A stretch of DNA of 46,164 nt from positions 1-46,164 of the forward strand of contig CAMQEO010000002.1 of the NCBI GenBank assembly GCA_946999785.1, written 5' to 3'. The position numbers were made by a program, and so were the translations under genes. The notes under the pieces are model-generated. The model did no database searches. It was not told the origin of the DNA and saw only the letters and a list, made by a program, of their open reading frames with translations. This DNA is from an uncultured Atopobium sp. (lineage in GTDB: Bacteria > Actinomycetota > Coriobacteriia > Coriobacteriales > Atopobiaceae). Positions 9,601-17,242 of the stretch are shown here, piece by piece. The first letter of the stretch is position 1. Each line of letters opens with the position of its first letter.

Positions 9601-10243
9601 GCTTAATTCCTTGGGTCCCATTAATTCGGCTGCTCCCGAAAATTATGAAGATACCAAGAAACGCTATGAGTATATTAGTGCGCAAATTCAAGATCTTGAA
9701 GCTGCACGTACATCGCTCAAAAAAATTACTCGTGCTATTGAACACAAAATGAAAGAGCAATTTTTACAAACGTTTAAGCAGGTCAACGAAAATTTTGTAC
9801 AAATTTTTTCTATTTTGTTCCCGGGCGGATCAGCGCATTTGGAGCTTTGCGATCAAGATTCTATCCAAGACGCTGGCTTAGAAATAATTGCACAACCACA
9901 AGGTAAAAAAATTCGCAATATGATGCTTATGAGCGGCGGCGAAAAATCTTTGTGTGCTCTGGCGCTTTTGTTTGCCGTGTATAAAACGCGTACCGTTCCA
10001 TTTTATGTGTTTGACGAAATTGAAGCAGCACTCGATGATGCAAATCTTTCTAAGCTTTTACATGCCATTGACGAGCTTAAGAAAACAACGCAGCTTATTG
10101 TAATTTCTCATCAGCGCAGAACAATGGAGGAGGCTGATGTACTCTACGGTGTTTCAATGCATGCCGATGGAGTAAGTCACGTGGTAAGTCAGCGATTACG
10201 TGACGCTTTGCTGGCCGAGGGTATTTCGGATACTAAAAAGTAA
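6677..10243 (+). CDS. smc: Chromosome segregation protein SMC
   Basis: 1188 residues, full length. N-terminal ABC head: Walker A GPNGSGKSNVSDA at 31-43, then a Q-loop region ending VLGEQGP. Two long coiled-coil arms flank a hinge near residues 510-660 (FSPDILATFLDVCRVPTEYE region). The C-terminal head has the signature LMSGGEKSLCALALLFAVY and Walker B YVFDEIEAALDD. It works with ScpA/ScpB to organise and segregate the chromosome. The start is GTG with GAGAGGTG upstream; MYLKSLTLKGFKSFADKT is the standard beginning. ftsY follows 11 bases later. Confidence 0.97.
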   Translation: MYLKSLTLKGFKSFADKTEMIFDPGLTVVVGPNGSGKSNVSDAMLWVLGEQGPRNLRAQAMEDVIFAGSSKRDAVSFAEVTLVLNNADHTLPIDFSDVAITRRMYRSGESEYLINGAAARLRDINDILHDSGLGKETHSIISQGKLDAILVSKPQDRRDLIEEAAGIAKHRRRKKLAEKKLELMATHLNRIKDVKREIHKQLLPLEKQMGVANRARELTSVLARSKTMCAVDDLSGLKARYEQLSSKLKEANASVELLEFRKQEAQKSLESYRVLLEQKGLFVGDLSEQRRRLHDIAGRMDSDMRLLEEKGKNMVKHLSELRRNISAQEHTKQDLLKEKQELMDSQAAGHGEIEFYLGSLAEKEPQLASAKSKRMEYSRTCNTLNDQIKHTTRQRDTLQISVATLEERLKRTKTERALFSERLSELQNATKQNEQAQAALDEKMTSTSAQLKEKTEELSQKQRLLDEASAQKAAASTQKAELDRKLFKIRGELVAKTSQVEAAQHASQRLSYVKKTFSPDILATFLDVCRVPTEYETLAEAYLSDVLSMLIVKDTPTALHMMNSCSSQKGRLVLYPMPKLKDTDLQTAHNKIRTTYASCGMSLFDALDVNAAYKSIFFALTGTVFFTDTLQHACDLHKKYPELTFISKDGSCLYADGRCVSLINTVSVSMLALQRTIRSLNTQEKDIQSRRDECQSTISSLDERISALSTEVATLRQTNAQLKGEVSSLAREHERIQKNQQLTQEQLSRLKTQQQSFESDDKLTCEKLDRQTQELQEVRAQVESLHDTYEESVQKRNETSRLENRLEKEVSELKLKLARAQERKNHRDARGTRIDKELALICQTIGEYEQSAFTLDRMRYRVEPLYNLYQKLVELVQAWSQKLKSSATLAEADSASLKKTVAEAQARLDKSSSELESAKVQESDLRVEQTRLEVEVKHALTQITEFGYSLDDALDLPHIQDRSLCERQIAHIEAELNSLGPINSAAPENYEDTKKRYEYISAQIQDLEAARTSLKKITRAIEHKMKEQFLQTFKQVNENFVQIFSILFPGGSAHLELCDQDSIQDAGLEIIAQPQGKKIRNMMLMSGGEKSLCALALLFAVYKTRTVPFYVFDEIEAALDDANLSKLLHAIDELKKTTQLIVISHQRRTMEEADVLYGVSMHADGVSHVVSQRLRDALLAEGISDTKK

Positions 10244-10254
10244 GAAGGGATCAC

Positions 10255-11166
10255 ATGTTTAATTTTACCGAGCGATTAAAAGCAGGACTTGCTCGTTCGC
10301 GCGCAGCGTTGAGTGAAATTTTCTATATGGGCGCTTGTGTTGATGATGACTTTTGGGATGATTTAGAAGATCGTTTAGTTATGGCAGATGTGGGCGCAGA
10401 GCTTACCGCGCGCATCTGCGATGATCTTCGTGATTTAGCTGCTCAAAAGGGGTATACGCAAGCTGCTCAAATTCAACAAGCACTGATTAAGCGTCTTGCA
10501 CAAGAGTTTTATACCATTGATTACGACATGTTTTCAACCTATCCTGGCTGTATTGTATTTGTAGGCATTAACGGTGCAGGTAAAACTACCACGGTTGGAA
10601 AACTTGCCTTTATGTGCAAAGAATCGGGTCATTCGTGTTTGATTGGTGGAGCCGATACCTTTAGGGCTGCTGCAATTGAGCAGCTTGATGTGTGGGGTAG
10701 GCGTGCTGGTGTGCGCGTAGTAACGCGCGAACGAGGTAGCGATCCTGCTAGTATTTGTTACGATGTGCTAGAACAAGCATCTGCACAATCAACCGATTTG
10801 GTACTCATTGATACAGCAGGGCGTCTGCATACATCAATTGACTTAATGAAAGAGCTCCAAAAAGTTGTGGCAATCTCGCGCAAACGTGCTTCAATGCCCG
10901 TAAAAATTGTACTCGTGTTGGATGCAACCTGTGGCCAAAATGGACTTATTCAGGCGCAACAGTTTCATGAATCTTTGACTTTGGATGGTATTATAGTTAC
11001 TAAGTTAGATGCCACTGCAAAAGGTGGTATTGCGCTGCGCATTTCTCATGATTTTAAGCTGCCTATTGTTCGTTGTGGTGTTGGCGAGCAAATTGAGGAT
11101 TTGCAGTCGTTTGATCCAGCTGAATTTTGCGCTGCTTTAGTCGGTACAAGCGAAGGGGAAAAATAG
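10255..11166 (+). CDS. ftsY: Signal recognition particle receptor FtsY
   Basis: 303 residues, an SRP-family GTPase that docks SRP-ribosome complexes at the membrane. The N domain covers residues 1-95. The G domain has P-loop GINGAGKTTTVGKLA at 104-118, then DTFRAAAIEQL, the DTAGRLHT motif and the TKLDATAKGG specificity loop. The long acidic A domain found in some FtsY proteins is missing, leaving the minimal NG form with a short amphipathic N-terminus (MFNFTERLKAGLARSR) that may bind lipid. Its stop codon overlaps the ffh start by one base. Confidence 0.96.
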   Translation: MFNFTERLKAGLARSRAALSEIFYMGACVDDDFWDDLEDRLVMADVGAELTARICDDLRDLAAQKGYTQAAQIQQALIKRLAQEFYTIDYDMFSTYPGCIVFVGINGAGKTTTVGKLAFMCKESGHSCLIGGADTFRAAAIEQLDVWGRRAGVRVVTRERGSDPASICYDVLEQASAQSTDLVLIDTAGRLHTSIDLMKELQKVVAISRKRASMPVKIVLVLDATCGQNGLIQAQQFHESLTLDGIIVTKLDATAKGGIALRISHDFKLPIVRCGVGEQIEDLQSFDPAEFCAALVGTSEGEK

Positions 11167-12647
11167 TGTTTAGTAACCTTTCAGATAGATTACAAGAAAC
11201 GTTTGCGCATTTGCGCGGTAAAGGCAAGTTAAGCGAGCGTGATATCAATGATGCTATGAGAGAAATACGCATGGCATTGCTTGAGGCCGATGTTAACTAT
11301 CGTGTTGTGAAAGATTTTGTTGCAACATGTAAAGAAAAATGTTTAACAGCCGATATATTGCAATCGTTGAGCGCAGCTCAAAATGTTGTTGCGGTTGTTT
11401 TGGAAGAGCTTACCGCGCTTTTAGGTACTACCGAATCAAAACTTACCTTTTCTCCTCATCGAACCCCTCATGTTATTATGCTTTGTGGTCTTCAGGGTTC
11501 AGGTAAAACTACGGCCGCAGCAAAGCTTGCTTATTTGCTTAAAAGCCAAGGTCATGCTCCCTTACTTGCAGCATGTGATACACATCGTCCAGCTGCAGCC
11601 GACCAATTGCAAACACTTGGTGAAGAAATTGGTGTTCGTGTGTACAGAGGCGACGGAGCTAATGCAATACGTGTAGCTCAAGAGGCAGTTCAAGATGCAA
11701 TAGACAATCTTAAAGACGTTGTCATTGTTGATACGGCTGGTCGTTTGCAAATTGACGAAGAAATGATGCAAGAAGCCATAGATATTAAACATGCTGTTAA
11801 GCCCGAACAAATTTTGATGGTCGTAGATGCTATGGCAGGTCAAGACATTGTGAACGTTGTTCAAGAGTTTTCTAAACGTCTTGATTTTGACGGTGTTATC
11901 ATGTCTAAACTCGATGGTGATGCACGTGGCGGTGGCGCCTTATCGGTTAGAGAAGTAACTGGTAAACCCATTAAATTTGTTTCTATGGGAGAAAAACCAT
12001 CATCACTTGAGGTGTTTCATCCCGATCGCATGGCAAAACGTATCTTGGGCATGGGCGATGTTGTTGGTATTATCGAACAAGCTCAAAAGGTTGCTCAAAA
12101 GTCTGATTACGAGCAAGCTGAACGCATGCTGCGTGAGGGCTTTACCATGAATGACATGCTTGATCAAATGCATCAGATCTCAAAAATGGGCGGCATTAAA
12201 AAGATCATTTCGTCACTTCCTGGTGGTGATAAAGCACTTCGCCAAGCTGGAGATACCATGGGTGAAGCTCAGATCAAACAGATCGAAGCAATTATTTATT
12301 CGATGACAAAACAAGAGAGACTGCGTCCAAAAATTATCAACGGTCAGCGTAGACGTCGTATTGCAGAAGGTAGCGGAAGAACTGTTCAAGAGGTTAACCA
12401 GCTGCTTCGTCAATGGGGCGAAATGAATAAGATGATGAGCAAAATGCGTCAACTTACCCAAGGTGGCTCAGGTGCTAAGCGTGGATTGCGTCAGATGAAA
12501 GATATGATGCGTCAGATGGGCGTCTCATCTGGTGGAGCTAATCCTTTTGGTGCGCCAGGCATGGGTGGGTCTTTGCCCAATTTAGGAAATTTTGGTGGTA
12601 TGGGCTCTGCCAAGAATCCTTTTGGTAATGGCAAGTTTCCCTTTTAG
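11166..12647 (+). CDS. ffh: Signal recognition particle protein Ffh (SRP54)
   Basis: 493 residues starting at GTG 11166, which gives the typical MFSNLSDRLQETFAHLRG. AAGGGG lies just upstream inside ftsY, and the two genes overlap by one base. The G domain has P-loop GLQGSGKTTAAAKLA at 108-122, then DTHRPAAADQL, DTAGRLQID and SKLDGDARGGGAL. The methionine-rich M domain (from about residue 320; many M near MMRQMKDMM-type stretches) binds 4.5S RNA and signal peptides. The tail is Gly/Pro/Asn-rich (PGMGGSLPNLGNFGGMGSAK). It cotranslationally targets membrane proteins together with FtsY. Confidence 0.97.
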   Translation: MFSNLSDRLQETFAHLRGKGKLSERDINDAMREIRMALLEADVNYRVVKDFVATCKEKCLTADILQSLSAAQNVVAVVLEELTALLGTTESKLTFSPHRTPHVIMLCGLQGSGKTTAAAKLAYLLKSQGHAPLLAACDTHRPAAADQLQTLGEEIGVRVYRGDGANAIRVAQEAVQDAIDNLKDVVIVDTAGRLQIDEEMMQEAIDIKHAVKPEQILMVVDAMAGQDIVNVVQEFSKRLDFDGVIMSKLDGDARGGGALSVREVTGKPIKFVSMGEKPSSLEVFHPDRMAKRILGMGDVVGIIEQAQKVAQKSDYEQAERMLREGFTMNDMLDQMHQISKMGGIKKIISSLPGGDKALRQAGDTMGEAQIKQIEAIIYSMTKQERLRPKIINGQRRRRIAEGSGRTVQEVNQLLRQWGEMNKMMSKMRQLTQGGSGAKRGLRQMKDMMRQMGVSSGGANPFGAPGMGGSLPNLGNFGGMGSAKNPFGNGKFPF

Positions 12648-12664
12648 AATTGCGTTTATGCACC

Positions 12665-13483
12665 ATGAATATTCAACACGTTACCAATCTTAACGCCAAA
12701 GAGCTTGCTCCTTATGTAAGCCTTTCAAATCGCGAGCTTAAAAACATTGCTCATCCAGGGGATTCTTTTGTCATTTGCGAATCACTTTTGGTGCTACAAA
12801 CTGTTTTTGAGTTGCATGTAGAGGTTATATCTGTGCTTGTGTGGGATAAGCATCTGAGCAATCTTGAGCGCAGTATCTCGCCTGAGGCTTTTGGCGATGT
12901 GCCTATATATGTTGCATCTCATGAGCTTTTGTCTCAGCTTGTAGGTTTTAATGTATGTCGTGGATATTATGCATGCGTACGCAGGCCTTCGCTTTTGTCA
13001 AGTGCTTCCGTTGATTGGCACTCTTATACGCGTATTGCTGTGGTGGAAGACTTATGCGATGTATCAAATCTTGGTGCGCTTATACGTAACGCTTGCGCGC
13101 TTGGCATTGATGCTGTGGTGTGTTCGCCTACCTGCGCCGATCCATTTAACAGGCGTTGTGTGCGCACTTCTATGGGAACGGTGTTTAGATTGCCGATCAT
13201 ACAGGCTCATTCTAACTGGCCTGATGACGTGTTTTCTTGCCTTTCAGCTGCAGATTATACGGTTTTTGGTGCCGCATTACGCAAAGACGCCTTAAATGTG
13301 CACGATGTCGATTTTTCGCATTATAAGCGTTGTGCGCTTTGTTTTGGCAACGAATCAAAAGGACTTTCAACACCTGTTATCGATGCGTGTGATCGGCTGG
13401 TTATGATACCTATGAAACATGGCGTTGATTCGCTTAACGTTGCTGCGTCATCGGCTGTTTTATTTTGGGATATGTGCTCTTAA
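12665..13483 (+). CDS. SpoU/TrmH-family RNA 2'-O-methyltransferase
   Basis: 272 residues from ATG 12665 (MNIQHVTNLNAKELAPYV). The SPOUT knot motifs are clear: motif 1 NLGALIRNACALGIDAVV with the conserved Asn and Arg, motif 2 ALCFGNESKGLS and motif 3 IPMKHGVDSLNVAASSAVLF. The N-terminal domain resembles the RNA-binding L30e-like domain of 23S rRNA methylases (RlmB/TsnR type). The exact target (23S rRNA G2251 or another) cannot be told from sequence. No good ribosome site is seen. It starts 17 bases after ffh and is the last gene of the + strand block, facing aroQ tail to tail. Confidence 0.88.
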   Translation: MNIQHVTNLNAKELAPYVSLSNRELKNIAHPGDSFVICESLLVLQTVFELHVEVISVLVWDKHLSNLERSISPEAFGDVPIYVASHELLSQLVGFNVCRGYYACVRRPSLLSSASVDWHSYTRIAVVEDLCDVSNLGALIRNACALGIDAVVCSPTCADPFNRRCVRTSMGTVFRLPIIQAHSNWPDDVFSCLSAADYTVFGAALRKDALNVHDVDFSHYKRCALCFGNESKGLSTPVIDACDRLVMIPMKHGVDSLNVAASSAVLFWDMCS

Positions 13484-13497
13484 ACGTACGATTTTAG

Positions 13498-14580
13498 CTA
13501 GGCATTACTGCTAAGTTTTGTTGCAAGTGCACAAATTGCCTGCTTATAGCCGTCTATACCTTCCCCAATAATACTTTTGAAACACGCAGCGCGTATATAA
13601 GAAATTTTGCGAAACTCGTCACGCTCGTCTATGTTTGTAATGTGCACCTCAACTGTTGGAATATTTACGGCTTTAAGCGCGTCAAGAAGTGCGATAGACG
13701 TGTGCGTATAGGCACCAGGGTTAAATACAATACCTTGATAATTTCCATACGCCTGTTGAATCATATCTACAAGATCGCCTTCGTGATTGGATTGATAGCA
13801 TTTACACGACGCAAAGCCAAGCTCTTTTGCCGTGTGTTTGCACAATTGAATAAGCTGCTCATACGAGCTACGCCCATAGAGCGCAGGCTCTCGTATACCA
13901 AGCATATTAATGTTGGGGCCGTTTAAAATTAAAATATGATAGGGAAGTAGTGCTTCTGTGGCACAAGCATTACGATCCCAAGACTCACGCTTACTCGCAT
14001 TTTCGCCAGACGCTGTATGCGTTTTCTTGTGTTGTTTTCCGTTTGCATCGCTAGCATTGCGGGTATGCAAAGCTTTTCTATGTGCAATTTTATTAAGCGA
14101 AATTTTTTTATCGTTTTCAAGCAACAGTTTAGTAAGCTTTTCGGCCTCACTTGTCATACGGTTTACATGGTGTGGATCAAAGGTGGTTTGATGAAGCATA
14201 GGTTTAAGTTGGTGTTCTTGTGTTCTTTGAACAGACGCTTTAGGATTGCTTATCTGAACTTTGAGTGCCTCAGAATTATCAAGGGTTGCACCAACACGGG
14301 CGCGTGTACGGATCTCAAAATTATTAGAAAGCCCTGTCAAGCGAGAGAAAGACTCAAAAATTGCTTGTACAAGCGTTGGCCGACATACAATTTCTATGCC
14401 GTGATCGCCAAGTTTGAGGCTTCCTAAAACGCCTGATATATCGTTAAGACCTGCTTCATCAACCAATGTCGGTTTGATGATTTGTATACGAAGACGAGTC
14501 ATACACAATGCATTGCTTTGAATGTTTCCAGTGCCACCTAAACACGCAATAATAGAGGCAGCTATTTCTTCATTGGTCAC
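13498..14580 (-). CDS. aroQ: PTS EIIB-like domain fused to type II 3-dehydroquinate dehydratase
   Basis: 360 residues in one uninterrupted frame. Residues 1-84 look like a glucose-family PTS IIB domain: GGTGNI at 15-20 and ALCMTRLRI with the phosphorylatable Cys26 and the TRLR motif. Residues 85-212 form a polar, low-complexity linker rich in K, H, N and S. Residues 213-360 are a complete type II dehydroquinase (shikimate step 3): LNGPNINMLGIREPALYG with catalytic Arg/Tyr, QSNHEGDLVDMIQ, NPGAYTHTSIALLDAL and EVHITNIDERDEFR. GTG 14580 is chosen because GGAG lies six bases upstream; GTG 14604 is an alternative. A terminator separates it from aroEK, so it may be expressed on its own. No IIC or IIA domain is nearby. 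The IIB assignment is by motif and has not been searched. Confidence 0.87.
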   Translation of the reverse strand: MTNEEIAASIIACLGGTGNIQSNALCMTRLRIQIIKPTLVDEAGLNDISGVLGSLKLGDHGIEIVCRPTLVQAIFESFSRLTGLSNNFEIRTRARVGATLDNSEALKVQISNPKASVQRTQEHQLKPMLHQTTFDPHHVNRMTSEAEKLTKLLLENDKKISLNKIAHRKALHTRNASDANGKQHKKTHTASGENASKRESWDRNACATEALLPYHILILNGPNINMLGIREPALYGRSSYEQLIQLCKHTAKELGFASCKCYQSNHEGDLVDMIQQAYGNYQGIVFNPGAYTHTSIALLDALKAVNIPTVEVHITNIDERDEFRKISYIRAACFKSIIGEGIDGYKQAICALATKLSSNA

Positions 14581-14686
14581 GATATACTCCGTTTGTTTGA
14601 ACACGAAAAGCTTGGTGCTTACTTCATGTTTAATCTTCTCATGTTTGCCTGACTTAGCAAGATTTTTATACGTCAGCGCGCAAAAT

Positions 14687-14714
14687 AAAAGGCTTAACGT
14701 AGGTTAAGTCTTTT
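14687..14714 (-). terminator. Hairpin terminator between aroEK and aroQ
   Basis: On the minus strand CTTAAC-CTAC-GTTAAG forms the core stem, extended by AAAAG/CTTTT with one A-C mismatch, and is followed by an ATTTT tail. It lies in the 215-base gap between the aroE-aroK stop and the aroQ start, and can end the aro transcript before aroQ. On the plus strand the mismatch becomes a G-T pair, so it could act in both directions. Confidence 0.6.
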
Positions 14715-14795
14715 AGAAGCGCAAAAGTTCATGTCACGCGCACACGTCTTCACAGAGGATGCGCGAAGCTTGATGTAGAAAACCCCATATTGCTT

Positions 14796-16073
14796 TTACG
14801 CAATATCCAGTCGACTGATCAGTGCTTGTGCATCTTTTTGTGCAGAGCCTAAACAATTATGCACAACATCGGCCCAACGTTCATACGCTTCTTTACGTTC
14901 TTCATAAAGTTGCTGTAATCCCTTTGCTTGTGATAGTGGACGATCTTTTACTGAAAGCGAGGTCAAGGGGCGCGTGAGATACACAATCACAGAATTTTGG
15001 TGAAGGTATTGGTAATTACTATCTCTGCATACAATACCGCCACCACACGAAATAATCAAACCGCTTTGTTTGCCATAGGTTTCAAGAAGCTTAGATTCTT
15101 TCTCTCTAAACGCTTGTTCGCCAAAGGATTTGAGAAAATCGGCAGGACGCATATGGTAGTGACGCTCAAACTCTTCGTCTAAGTCTACAAACTCACGTCC
15201 TGTAGAAGCACCCATACGACGCGCACAAGAAGTTTTCCCAACGCCTGGCATACCAATAAAGGCAATATTTTTTTGTTGATGCATAAGCTTGGTACTTATT
15301 CGCGTAATGACCTTTGTGTCTATGTGTGTATTTTGGAAGTATTCCGAAGACTTTGCAGCTTGTGCTACCAGCATAGGAAGTCCTGTTTGGTAGGGGATAT
15401 GAAGACGCTCGGCATTAAGGCAAATTCCTGTAATGCTGGGATTATAGACCACATCGATAACGCCTTTGAGCTGAGAGAATTTTGCAAGTCCATCCGTGTC
15501 TATCAACGAAGCAGGACAGTTTGGATACATACCAACAGGTGTTGCACCCACAATAAGCACTGCGTTGGGCACGCGTTCATACATGGTTTGATACGTGAGT
15601 TCACCCTCGCGATCTACTACATGAATACAAGCATTATAGGCACGTAAGGCGCAACATACGGCTTGAGATGCGCCTCCTGCTCCTAATACTAAGACGTCAC
15701 GTTGAGCAATGACGTCTTCTACGCTGCTTTTGAGCTGCGTTGTACAAAAATGTTCAAGTAACCACGAAAAACCATACACATCGGTGTTATAGGCATAAAC
15801 GCATCCATCTCTTTTTACGAGCGTGTTAGCAACGCCTAAACGACATGCAAGCTCGTCGGCTTTATCTGCATACTCATACGCAGCACGTTTATATGGAATG
15901 GTAACGTTTATACCATCCCAGTTTCCATGAGTTATAAAGTCTTCAACTTCATGTGGTTCTTTTTCAAAATAGGTATATGGATACGAGCCAAGCTCTTTAT
16001 GAATTACATCCGACCAGCTATGTTTAAGTGTTCGCCCCAACAGACCATAAATTTTTGTTGTATTTTGAGCCAT
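14796..16073 (-). CDS. Bifunctional shikimate dehydrogenase / shikimate kinase (AroE-AroK fusion)
   Basis: 425 residues carrying two consecutive shikimate-pathway enzymes. Residues 1-~260 are AroE: N-terminal IYGLLGRTLKHSWSDVIH, catalytic Lys62 in NVTIPYKRAA, YNTDVYGF, and the NADP-binding GAGGAS at 131-136. Residues 267-425 are AroK: Walker A GMPGVGKTS at 274-282, DLDEEFE, the CGGGIV motif at 343-348 and lid Arg378 in KDRPLS. Both active sites look intact, so dehydroshikimate could be reduced and phosphorylated by one polypeptide. The start codon overlaps the pheA stop by one base (TAATG) with GGAGG upstream. A terminator follows. Confidence 0.94.
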   Translation of the reverse strand: MAQNTTKIYGLLGRTLKHSWSDVIHKELGSYPYTYFEKEPHEVEDFITHGNWDGINVTIPYKRAAYEYADKADELACRLGVANTLVKRDGCVYAYNTDVYGFSWLLEHFCTTQLKSSVEDVIAQRDVLVLGAGGASQAVCCALRAYNACIHVVDREGELTYQTMYERVPNAVLIVGATPVGMYPNCPASLIDTDGLAKFSQLKGVIDVVYNPSITGICLNAERLHIPYQTGLPMLVAQAAKSSEYFQNTHIDTKVITRISTKLMHQQKNIAFIGMPGVGKTSCARRMGASTGREFVDLDEEFERHYHMRPADFLKSFGEQAFREKESKLLETYGKQSGLIISCGGGIVCRDSNYQYLHQNSVIVYLTRPLTSLSVKDRPLSQAKGLQQLYEERKEAYERWADVVHNCLGSAQKDAQALISRLDIA

Positions 16074-17233
16074 TATATAACCTCCGTATAGCTACCCAAG
16101 TAGCGAACCTCAACACATTCTTGCGTAAGTGTTTCCATAAGACGAGCAAACTCTGGAGCTAAAGGTGAGCACGAAATATCAAAATAGAACATAAATTCAA
16201 AGTCGTGGTCGGGGATTGGTCTACTTTCCAGTTTTATAATATTGATACCCAGGGTATAAAACGTTGCAAGAATTTTGTACAAACTTCCCGGTTTATGCGA
16301 CGCTATCAGCATAAGCGATGTGCGATCTGCTCCTGGAAAGATTTCGAGATTTCGTGCAATACACGCAAAGCGCGTGTAGTTGTTGCTGCTATCTTGAACA
16401 TCTTCTTTAAGCACGTCTAAACCATAAATTTCCGCGCAGGTTTTACTTGCAAGTGCGGCACAGTTTGAATCTGGTGACGATGCAACCATTTGCGCAGCAA
16501 CAGCGGTATTTTTTACCGTGTGAATTTCAACATGCTTGAGCGTATCAATAAAATGAGAAGACTGAGCAAGTGCTTGTTCGTGGCTATAGATGTGCGTAAT
16601 ATGTTCAAGCGTGCTCCCAGCTTTTGCCAAAAGATTGTGCTCAATTTTAAGCCTGCATGTTCTGACAATTGAGAATTGATAGCGGTGCATAAGCTCAAAC
16701 ACCTGGTTAACCGACCCTGCATAGCTGTTTTCTATAGGTATTACTCCATAGGTACATACACCGTCTTCTATTGATCGAAACACATCTTCAAAATGTGGAT
16801 AGTAATTAAGTGTTGCATGTTTGAAGAGTTTATCAGCCGCAAGTTGCTGATAAGCTCCTTCAATTCCTTGGCAGCTTACATGAGCAAACGCAGGAAACAA
16901 TTGGTTGGAATTTTTCTGTATTGCCTTGGTTATGCGTATAAGCTCAGCCGTTTCAGAGTTCATATGCGTATACTCACTTATTTTTGCAATGTGCATAATA
17001 ATCTGAAACAGTGTTTGCATGGGTTCGATAAGCTCTTGCGGACTCATAGTGGCAATGCGCTTCAGCACGCGGCGCTCGCGATTGTTATCAAGCACCGCTA
17101 AGCCGTGTTCTTTTTTATATGCAGCAATGGCACGTACGCAGTCTAAGCGTTGCGTTATAAGTTGTACAAGCTTAGTATCTATTGCGTCAATACGCTCTCT
17201 TTGTGCGGCAAGTATATCTTGGTTTGTCTTCAT
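16073..17233 (-). CDS. pheA: Bifunctional chorismate mutase / prephenate dehydratase (P-protein)
   Basis: 386 residues converting chorismate to prephenate and then phenylpyruvate. The N-terminal AroQ-class chorismate mutase covers about 1-95 (RERIDAIDTKLVQLITQRLD; RERRVLKRI). The prephenate dehydratase domain (about 110-295) includes GVIPIENSYAGSV and the catalytic NNYTRFACI. A C-terminal ACT domain (about 300-386) keeps KPGSLYKIL and ESRPIP, the phenylalanine-binding motifs, so feedback inhibition by Phe is likely. A ribosome site AGAAGGA lies just upstream of the ATG. It sits between aroC and aroEK in the operon. Confidence 0.95.
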   Translation of the reverse strand: MKTNQDILAAQRERIDAIDTKLVQLITQRLDCVRAIAAYKKEHGLAVLDNNRERRVLKRIATMSPQELIEPMQTLFQIIMHIAKISEYTHMNSETAELIRITKAIQKNSNQLFPAFAHVSCQGIEGAYQQLAADKLFKHATLNYYPHFEDVFRSIEDGVCTYGVIPIENSYAGSVNQVFELMHRYQFSIVRTCRLKIEHNLLAKAGSTLEHITHIYSHEQALAQSSHFIDTLKHVEIHTVKNTAVAAQMVASSPDSNCAALASKTCAEIYGLDVLKEDVQDSSNNYTRFACIARNLEIFPGADRTSLMLIASHKPGSLYKILATFYTLGINIIKLESRPIPDHDFEFMFYFDISCSPLAPEFARLMETLTQECVEVRYLGSYTEVI

Positions 17234-17242
17234 ATGATCCTT

